This document shows positions 56,228 through 64,000 of a stretch of 64,000 nt of DNA, in pieces (the first letter of the stretch is position 1; the number at the start of each line of letters is the position of its first letter). This DNA is from Heliocidaris erythrogramma (Eukaryota; Echinodermata; Echinoidea; Camarodonta; Echinometridae). The position numbers and the translations under genes are program-made. Location: NCBI GenBank assembly GCA_025617745.1, contig CM046864.1, positions 30,607,162 through 30,671,161 on the forward strand, written 5' to 3'. Below the pieces are notes generated by a model that saw only the letters and a program-made list of their open reading frames with translations, was not told where the DNA came from and did not search any database.

Positions 56228-58143
56228 GGAAGGTCATATAACCCAGCAAGGGCATGTAACAAAATAACATCGAATTGCTTTTCCAAAGGCGGATCGAGTT
56301 GGTGGTTATAAAAAAGAATAATCCCGAATAAATAAATAAACTATATATATATATATATACTTGTACCAGCGTACCAATCATAACATAGGGAATTATCGAT
56401 TTTCACGAGAGCGAGCAAGTGACAAATTTCACGCCTATCCAATTATATCGAATAACAACGTCCTGCCTTAACGCTACGTCATAATAAAATGATTTAGGTT
56501 ATTCCATGTTGGCGAGCGAACGTAGCGATCGAGCGACAAATTTTAGGCTTATCATTTTATATTGAATTGCATCTTTTTGCCTACCGTCCCTTCTTAATGG
56601 AATGAATGGATTTCATAGAGGCGAGCGATAAGGAGCGATTTTCTTATTGAAAATATACAATTATCTTATTATAACAATAATAGGTCTCCTTAGCAAAAAT
56701 GTCATGGACGGGATTTTCCATTGCCGGGGGGCGGGAGGGGGGGGGGGGGGGCACTGTCATTACAAGGTGGGCACCATGCTTGTACACCAAACACAAGGGT
56801 TATTTTTCAATACCCGCGATTAACGTGTATACAGTGAAATGGGTATCAAAAATGCTAAAATCAGGGGAAAAGGTTATACTTTTCACAGCCTGACATTATC
56901 CCCGCTTCATGTTTAGTGTGGTGAACACATTACAAAATTCTTGTTTCGGTATTCTGTGTTCGAAGGTTGATTACTTTTTAGGCCCATTTTGTAAGTCCAT
57001 GTATGGGCATGGTGTCCATGTTGTAATAACTGTGCCCCCCCCCCCCCCCCCCCCCGGGAAGGTCATATAACCCAGCAAGGGCATGTAACAAAATAACATC
57101 GAATTGCTTTTCCAAAGGCGGATCGGAGTTGTGGTTATAAAAAAGAATAATCCCGAATAAATAAATAAACTAATATATATATATATACTTGTACCAGCGT
57201 ACCAATCATAACATAGGGAATTATCGATTTTCACGAGAGCGAGCAAGTGACAAATTTCACGCCTATCCAAATTAAATCGAATAACAACGTCTGCCTTAAC
57301 GCTACGTCATAATAAAATGATTAGGTTATTCCATGTTGGCGAGCGAACGTAGCGATCGAGCGACAAATTTTAGGCTTATCATTTTATATGAATTGCATCT
57401 TTTTGCCTACCGTCCCTTCTTAATGGAATGAATGGATTTCATAGAGGCGAGCGATAAGGAGCGATTTCTTATTGAAAATATACAATTATCTTATTATAAC
57501 AATAATAGGTCTCCTTAGCAAAAATGTCATGGACGGGATTTTCCATTGCCGGGGGGCGGAGGGGGGGGGGGGCACTGTCATGACAAGGTGGGCACCATGC
57601 TTGTACACCAAACACAAGGGTTATTTTTCAATACCCGCGATTAACGTGTATACAGTGAATGGTATCAAAAATGCTAAAATCAGGGGGAAAAGTATATACT
57701 TTTCACAGCCTGACATTATCCCGCTTCATGTTTAGTGTGGTGAACACATTACAAAATTCTTGTTTCGGGTATTCTGTGTTCGAAGGTTGATTACTTTTTA
57801 GGGCCCATTTGTAAGTCCAGTATGGGCATGGTGTCCATGTTGTAATAACTGTGTCCCCCCCCCCCCCCCCCCCCCCCCCGGGAAGGTCATATAACCCCAA
57901 GGCATGTAGCAAAATAACATCGAATTGCGTTTTCCAAGGCGGATCGAGTTAGTGGTTATAAAAAAGAATAATCCCGAATAAATAAATAAATTATATATAT
58001 ATATATACTTGTACCAGCGACCAATCATAACATCGAATTGCTTTTCCAAAGCGGATCGGAGTTGGTGGTTATAAAAAAGAATAATATCCGAATAAATAAA
58101 TAAATTAAATATATATATACTTGTACCGCGTACCAATCATAAC
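55551..58143. repeat. Tandem array of three 830-bp units plus a partial fourth
   Basis: Units start with 'catagggaattatcgatttt' at 55551, 56384 and 57212 (periods 833 and 828 bp) and are more than 95% identical outside homopolymers. Each holds a poly-G tract, 'ggcactgtcat', 'gtgggcaccatgcttgtaca', then about 250 bp later the imperfect inverse 'catggtgtccatgttg', 'actgtgcc', a poly-C tract of about 19-27 bases, and an (AT)n run. A truncated 120-bp repeat of the unit's end follows at 58024-58143. Short frames across the G/C tracts are not coding. Confidence 0.93.
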
Positions 58144-59313
58144 AGAGGAGTTATTATTGAACATTTTCCCCTATTTTATATTTTGTAGACGTTACCGAAA
58201 ATCAAACTGATTTAGTCCGGTTTGAACTCTCTGATTTCATAAGTCTTTCCGACCGCTGAGAGCTTATAATTTGCGGCAAGAATGAGAATAGATAACAACG
58301 GAATACACACAAAACGATTCTGTAAATATATTATAATAATGCATTTATTAGAAGAGAAACATCGATTTTTTTTTTTTTTAAAGAAAAAAAAACACATGTG
58401 CACTGTGAAAATGGTAGTTCTTTTCTTATTACGAGGCGGCTAAAGTTATCAATCTTAATTTCTTATAATAATCAGTCTATATATACATCACAAAATTGAT
58501 GAAAATCGCAAAATTGGAAAATACAGAAGGAATCGGAGAAGTGTAATTAGTCTCGCTAGAATAATAAAACACACTTCCCAAAATAAATAGTAATCCATCA
58601 TGATGATATAATAATGAATACGGATGAAATAGTATTTGAGGGAAAAGATAAGAATGGAAAACAAAAATATAAGTAAATGACTTTATTCATTGATTGTTAA
58701 ATCAGCTTGAATCAGCATAAGACAATTTATTCAAATACATATAAAACAATAAATAGAAAATATGATAATAAAGATATATTACACCAAATACTTTTATGAG
58801 TTATGGTAGCAATACTCTATTAGGAAAATACATGAATAATACATTTAAAAAAGAAGAATTGTGAGAATAATAGAGAAAGCGGTGGACGAAGAAAGAAGAA
58901 AAAAAATCAAGGATGACGAAATGGAAAGGAAATATAAAGGTATTCCTTTATATTTTCCTTTCCAAAAAAATTTGGATCCCTTCCCCCCCCCCCCCCCCCC
59001 CCCCCCAATGATGTCGACATTGAACCGTTTTGTTTTTGTTTGTTTGGGGGTTTTTTTTTGGCTTGACGAATGTCGACAACAGCGACGATATGGACCTTTT
59101 TTGGGTTGTCAACAACATTTTTGTCGGGAATGTTGGGCGATGTTGGCCCCTTTTTTGTAGCACAATAGTAACATTCCCCGCATGCTTCCCATATTTGGGC
59201 CCCACCAATCTCAAGAACGTTCGGCTGGCCCTGATAGAGAATGTGGCAGACGAAGAAAGAAGTTAACAAATCAAGGGAGACAAAACGGAAGGATAAGATA
59301 AAGGAATAACTAT
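58144..59313. other. AT-rich unassigned DNA with local hairpins
   Basis: Includes a hairpin at about 58921-58968 ('ggaaaggaaatataaagg', two bases, 'ttcctttatattttcctttcc'), a 24-base C-run at 58983-59006, and a direct repeat 'gacgaagaaagaag' (58886 and 59248). No gene recognised. Confidence 0.55.
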
Positions 59314-59319
59314 ATGATA

Positions 59320-59636
59320 AATTTGTAAAATCAGCATTGATTTTCTTATTTACTATATAAATCTATATACCTACCTATTATGCTAGTCAATTGACTACGC
59401 TAACCCGTTCGAGAACTTAACACAAATGTGTCACAATATTGTGCGCACCCCCCGTAATCCTATTGTTCTCACCTTCACCACTCACCCGCAGCAATACGCA
59501 ACGGCCATCTTCCTCTTTTGCGAGCAACCTCAAGTAGAAAAACATGTTGCTTGCAAGGCGAGGGGAAGGAGGGAGGGTCATAGGTAGGTATATAGATTTA
59601 TATAGTAAATAAAATCAATGCTGATTTTACAAATTT
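59320..59636. repeat. Inverted repeat of 57-59 bp arms next to the DIRS element
   Basis: The left arm 59320-59378 ('aatttgtaaaatcagcattg' to 'atatacctaccta') is mirrored by 59579-59636 ('taggtaggtatatagattta' to 'gctgattttacaaattt'). The gap is about 200 bp. The word 'tacctacctattatgctag' recurs directly at 59367-59387 and 59654-59674. DIRS-group elements carry inverted termini and internal complementary copies, so this may be the 3' terminus of the element to the right. A separate foldback insertion is the alternative. Confidence 0.6.
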
Positions 59637-59749
59637 ACTGCAATAAATCATATATACCTACCTATTATGCTAGACTACCACCCATTCAAAACCGGGTGGC
59701 ATGTTTTAAGAGAAAAGGGAACAGGATTACAAAGAAGACACAGCGGCCT

Positions 59750-60684
59750 TCAAGGTAGCTGACGCAAAAATTGCCTCACCTGCAGGACATCCCTAAGGTA
59801 GCAAGAAAAAATAAAGGAATTGGGCGAACGCCAATAGGCAGCCCTCAAAATATCATTAAGCGTCACACCTTGAAACAGAGCCCAAGAGAAGCTGACACTA
59901 CGAGTGTCATGAGCATGGGGCTTACTATCTGACAAGAGGGCCTCTGTGCCGGCGACCCGAATAGCCTCGACAATCCATCTAGAAATGGAATCAAGAGAAG
60001 CAGGAGAAAAAAGGCTCTCGAGGAACAACTGATCATCTTTACAACAAGACTTAGTCTTATCAATATACCATTTGGGAGCTCTAACAGGACATCAAACCTT
60101 GTCCTCACGCACTGACGACAAGTCAGATAGTCGGACAAAGAAAAATCTCAACAGGGCCAGAAGAAGCCATCTGATTCTTGGCAATGAAAGAAGCTTTAGG
60201 AATCAATCTAACACCTTTTCTCTCCCAACGAACATGACCAGGAGTAAGACAGAGGCCATGAAGGGTACTGCGCCTCTGACCAGAGGCAATGGCTATCAGG
60301 AAGAGCGTCTTTTCCGTAAGATGGTGAAGCGAAGCTTCACCTAACGGTTCGAAAGGAGGCTTGTCTAGGCTGCTTCTAGGACCGAGGCAAACTCCAAGAC
60401 GGGATCAACTGAGAACGAGGGGACGTTTCAGAAAAAAGACCGAATCAATCCACTCAAGAGCGGGAATTAGAAATCCCCGAGCCATCCGGAAACCCCTAAT
60501 GAATGGCGCCGCTCGCAGACCGGTAGCCTCGGATAGTAGAGATGGACCTCGTTTTGTCAAACAGCGAGATTAGAAAATCCGCGAATGAACCAATAGGAGC
60601 CTTAGACGGGTTTGATCCCTTATGGAAAAAGACTGAAAGACGGGAATGATAAATTTCACTAGTAGAGACTCTACGACTGGACAT
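59750..60684 (-). pseudogene. DIRS tyrosine recombinase, frameshifted
   Basis: The N-terminal core-binding part 'STSEIYHSRLSVFF' and 'SISTIRGYRSASGAIH' lies at 60496-60684. The first catalytic Arg region 'SGQRRSTLHGLCLTPGHVRW' is readable near 60230-60290, and 'SISRWIVEAIRVAG' at 59945-59985. The catalytic H-x-x-R is 'HDTR' (His at 59909-59911, Arg at 59900-59902), and the nucleophile is likely the Tyr in 'SFIFSCYLRDV' (59798-59800). All key residues of the family are visible, but they fall in different frames, with breaks near 60490 and between 60140 and 60030. Confidence 0.82.
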
Positions 60685-60689
60685 TAAAA

Positions 60690-62640
60690 AGTCAGCGGCC
60701 CTTTCAGAGAGACCTGACTGTCTTGCAGATTCCCCGACAGGGGCCAGTCAAATGAAGGGACGCCAGACTGTGGTGAAGAATCCCCGAGAGGGTTGCGACA
60801 CCAGATCCGCTCTGAGCGGACGGTTGAGCCACCAGAAGGCTCACTAACTCCGGGAACCAAATCCTCCTGGGCCAAAAGGAGCTATTACAAGCACCCGAGC
60901 CCGATCTTCTTCCGCAAGACTCGCAGGATCAGCTGTAAGGGAGGAAAGGCAAACCCTCGAAGATTCTCCCAACTGAGAGATAAAGCATCCAGAGCCCAAG
61001 CCTCCCGGACACGAACATGGGAGCAGTACTTCGGAAGCTGATGGTTCAGGCTGACGCAAACAGGCCCACCTCCAGTGGGCCCAAGCAACTGCAAATGCGG
61101 GAAAAGACCTCTGGATGGAGCTTCCATTCTGATGGAAGACACCTGCTCCGGGATAGAAAATCCGCAATGAGGTTTTCCTGACCGGGGATGAAAGAGGCAA
61201 CGGGCATGATTGCCATGTGACGACACCACCTCCACACTGCGCTCCTAAGGCATTCAGGGTGGCAGAACGAGTGCCTCCCTGCCGATTGATATAAGCCGCT
61301 ACTTTGACATTGTCCGTGAGGGTCAGAACTGAACGAATGAAAAGTCGACTTCCGAAGTGAAGCAGGGTTAAAAGACTACTCCATATCAATGTCCTGGAAT
61401 TCATGGCAGATTCCCTAGATGAGACCAATCCCCTGAAACCGTGCTGCCGTTGCAATGTCCGCCCCACCCCAGTCGAGAGGCGTCCGTGGAAACCGATATC
61501 GATGGAAGGGGTACGGAAGGACTTGTCTCGCGCGACAAACTCCACGTTCGTCCAACTGGAGAGAATGGACTTGATTTCTACTGGTACTGGAAACCAGACC
61601 AGGAGAGAATCTTTGCACGGTTTGTAAAACCTGAGGAGATGCCTCTGAAAAGGCCTCATAAGGAGCCGGCAATTCTCTAGAACGTCGACTAGACTGGCTA
61701 GATAACCTAATAACTGAAGCTACTGTCTGGCCCTGACCTTTCTGGCCAGAATGAGCTTGCGAGCCGCAGAGACAATAGTCAGAATCCTGTCTCGACTGGG
61801 CCGAGCTAATTGATTCCGAATGTCTAACACAGCCCCCAGAAAAACCGGGCTGTAAGTAGGAACCAACTCTGACTTTCCCAATTTATTAGGAAACCAAAGT
61901 CTTGAGTAACTTTGACGAGCAAACTTGCCTCTCTAACAAACGATCGTGCTACTCCGCTAAGAGGAGCCAGTCGTCCAAATAGCAACAATAGCCGAAGGCC
62001 GCGGCCCCTCAGCGAGGCTGCCAAGACGGCTACAACATGCGTAAACACCCGAGGGGCTGGACGCAGCCCGAAGGGAAGAGCGCAAAAGCGAAAAGTCTCT
62101 GAGAGGAAGGAAAAACCCCAGAAGAACACGCGAAGCGCGATGAATGGGGATATGGAAATACGCATCTTTGAGATCTATCAAGATCGCGTAGACGGGAGAA
62201 TGGAGGCGAGAGTTTCCATCCGAAAATGCACTGAAGGAATGAATTTGTTTATTCATTTCAAAATCAGTATCAAACGAAGTTTTCCCGAGCGCTTGGGAAT
62301 AACAAAGATCGGAGAAAGGGAAAGAGACGGCCGGTCTCTCACCCTTTCTATAGCCCTTTTGTTCCATAGAGATTTGATCTACATTGAGGCGAGACAACGA
62401 GCCAGGGCAGACATGGGAGGTGAACGAGATCTTATAGCCCCTCCGGGAGCGAGGCGGATAGATCTATGAAGAATCCATCTCGCACTACGGAGAGCACGAA
62501 GGCGTCCCCGAGATGGCCTCCCAAGCCGGGAGAAAAGAACGAAATCGGCCACTTACCATATCGGACCGGACAAGCGCTCGGGGAAGACCGCCAAAGACTA
62601 GGCTTAGCCTTGCGCGAAGCCGTCGCCTTGCCACTGAGCA
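60690..62640 (-). pseudogene. DIRS reverse transcriptase and RNase H, frameshifted
   Basis: The leader 'VLSVVRDGFFIDL' is near 62470-62510. RT motif A is 'LIDLKDAYFHIPIH' (Asp at about 62173-62175). 'FRFCALPFGLRPAPRVFTHV' follows, then the catalytic 'CYLDDWLLL' (YLDD at 61970-61981). RNase H is shown by 'TLTDNVKVAAYINRQGGTRS' (TDN near 61309-61317) and 'IPGQENLIADFLSR'. 'LHPEVFSRI' and 'QLPKYCSHVRV' follow, as in DIRS1-type polyproteins. At least four frame breaks; no methyltransferase domain was recognised. Confidence 0.85.
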
Positions 62641-62691
62641 ACTAAAGGCTGAGCAACTAAAGGCTACAAACACGGGTCGGGCGCTCGAGGC

Positions 62692-63180
62692 GCCAAGTGC
62701 GAGGGCAGACTGGGACAAAGCCCAGTATTCGCCCATGAACTACTAATAGTATTTGAATCACTATTGTACCGCCTATGGGCGGCAATAGGAGACCACTAGT
62801 AGTCGCGCACTCCGGTGAAACACCTGATGCTCCATAGAGCACCCATAATAGTTGGCTCGAATTTTCCCATCAGCTGGCAAAAGCAACAGCCCGGGTAGCA
62901 CTCGTTCCCCCATACGGCATCGGCCGGGGACTATACATTAGCCAAGTGAGAGGGCAGACTGGGACGAGGTCCCAGTATTCGCCAATGAACTACTAATAGT
63001 ATGTGGAATCACTATTGTTCCGCCTGTGGGCGGCAATAGGAGAGCACTAGTAGTCGCGCACTCAGGTGACCGCACCTGATGCTCCGTAGAGCGCCCATAA
63101 TTGTTGGCTTGAGCCTTCCCATCAGCTGGCAAAAGCAACAGCCCGGGTAGTACTCGCTCCCCCATTGGCATCGGCCGGGG
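62692..63180. repeat. Tandem duplication of about 245 bp in the DIRS 5' region
   Basis: 62692-62936 and 62937-63180 are about 88% identical ('gagggcagactgggac' to 'cccgggtag'). Each contains 'gaactactaatagta' facing 'ctactagtagt'-type words and 'ccgcctatgggcggc' palindromes. It lies between the gag-like and RT regions, and may contain regulatory or structural RNA elements. Confidence 0.8.
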
Positions 63181-63261
63181 CTAGGGTATGAAAACCCAGA
63201 CCAACATGGGCGGTGCCCGTGAGCTGCCCCGCAGTAGTGGCACGCGTCTCCCCTAGCGGAT

Positions 63262-63610
63262 TTATGCGAGTCGTCGCAACCGTTGCCGGGAAACAGACGT
63301 CCCCCCTTCTGGTCTGAGCGACCGGGGGATTGGATTTATGATATCCAAACCACTAGAGCTTGACGCCACCCACCCCGAAACCACGGGCTTCGGAGCTGAC
63401 GTCCCAAGCTCAACTAACGCCACCCGCCCCAAAGCCGCGTGCTCCGAGACTCTGCGGGATAACACCACTGGGCAACTTACCTGCAGCCCTCCTCCCTCCC
63501 CCATGTACGAAAGTACTCGGGAGAGTTCTGGAGGGCCGAGTCGTCTTGCTAGACGACTCTTCGGAAGAAGCAGGTCTCCGTGACCTAACTGCTTCTTCTT
63601 CCGAACTCAA
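63262..63610 (-). pseudogene. DIRS gag-like open region
   Basis: The frame from about 63610 reads 'SSEEEAVRSRRPASSEESSS', then Arg/Thr/Gly-rich sequence, with a second open frame overlapping to 63262. It is acidic-Ser then basic, as at the start of many DIRS gag proteins, but there is no diagnostic motif. The assignment is by position. Confidence 0.45.
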
Positions 63611-63640
63611 ATTGCTGCAATAAAACAGACAATAAAAGTA

Positions 63641-64000
63641 TACAAAAATATGAAAAGCAGGCTATATAAAACCTAAAAAATTGGGTGATACGCACAAAAT
63701 TTCTACAAACACCGTATAACAAACACCGAAACTAGAAGAGGGTCGGAGCAAACGGAAACACCAGCAAAACACACAGAAATAACTATGTGGGGCTATGAAC
63801 GCAGTAGACCACACCCCCTTCTTGAGAACCACACTTCGTTGAGCTTGTCAGGAATTTCAACGTCCCAGCGGGGGAATCGCACCGCGCTCTACCGTCTTCA
63901 ACGGGTTAAGGTTGTCTTTTTTTGTAATTGAAAACGTCTGTCGACCTCCCGACACTTTTATTTTCTTAAAACAATCAAATATACCTTGCGCTGATAGGTT
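63641..64000. other. Right edge, probable 5' flank of the DIRS element
   Basis: No gene is seen. It may include the 5' terminus of the element; 'caacgggttaagg' at 63899 partly resembles the inverse of 'taacccgttcg' at 59402. The window ends inside unassigned DNA. Confidence 0.35.

Larger units (their letters stand above)
59640..63640 (-). mobile_element. DIRS-type tyrosine-recombinase retrotransposon
   Basis: On the minus strand, from right to left: a gag-like open region (63610-63262), a GC-rich zone with a tandem duplication, RT and RNase H (62640-60690), and a tyrosine recombinase (60684-59750). This order and the recombinase instead of an integrase define the DIRS group, which integrates through a circular intermediate without target duplication. 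Base composition is clearly more GC-rich than the surroundings. Frames are broken in several places. Both outer limits are approximate. Confidence 0.88.

Noticed and set aside
55814..57912. Gly-rich open frames in the 830-bp units
   Set aside because: They are produced by poly-G and poly-C runs and change frame from unit to unit.
58861..59269. Open frames of 78-120 codons on both strands
   Set aside because: Both run through the C-run at 58983-59006 and low-complexity T/G words; no domain.
60072..62746. Plus-strand frames opposite the DIRS element
   Set aside because: Arg/Lys-rich shadows of the minus-strand RT/RNase H/recombinase coding sequence.

Overview
This window looks like repeat-rich nuclear DNA of an animal, most likely a marine invertebrate. 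It has no operons or ribosome binding sites and no long open gene. It carries LINEs, a DIRS-type retrotransposon, Pol III SINEs, TA-flanked Tc1 DNA and many TIR or foldback elements, plus the very frequent poly-G/poly-C runs and 'taggcct/agatct' words I associate with echinoderm-like genomes. The taxon is a low-confidence inference. Almost every long open frame is a shadow of a satellite or a decayed transposon.

Layout. 1-1994 is unassigned. 1995-27190 is one large field of a tandem satellite with a monomer of about 215-230 bp, cut by insertions: a 3'-truncated L1/Tx1-like LINE (2572-5805), a Tc1-like transposon that itself holds a 139-bp foldback element (12392-13270), a near full-length decayed copy of the same LINE (13317-18207), and a solo LTR with a 5-bp target duplication (23235-24221). 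The satellite is organised into higher-order repeats of about 900 bp (7.3-11.4 kb) and about 1.3 kb (18.4-21.8 kb). 28.7-31.25 kb is a Jockey/CR1-group LINE on the minus strand. 33-37 kb has DNA-transposon fragments, a tRNA-derived SINE and a decayed L1-type ORF1 element. 37.3-47.5 kb is the least repeat-dominated part. It holds the only candidate host exons: a Myb/SANT-like DNA-binding exon (40029-40217, minus), a possible first exon of a SAM-like gene (41349, plus), and two weaker exons near 46.5 and 46.9 kb. It also holds a 2.7-kb TIR element with 3-bp target duplications and two foldback structures. 48.7-51.2 kb is an inverted second copy of the ORF1 element, followed by two head-to-head SINEs whose heads resemble the 7SL/Alu promoter region. 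52.6-58.1 kb has a minisatellite, a 173-bp mobile repeat with 9-bp target duplications, and three tandem 830-bp units with paired poly-G and poly-C tracts. 59.3-63.6 kb is a DIRS-type tyrosine-recombinase retrotransposon on the minus strand (gag-like, RT/RNase H and recombinase remnants).

There is no pathway here. The window is a record of layered transposition: satellite expansion, insertions into it, and re-duplication of inserted fragments by satellite turnover. Lesions in every transposon coding region suggest that none is autonomous as sequenced, though some single-base indels at homopolymers may be read or assembly errors.
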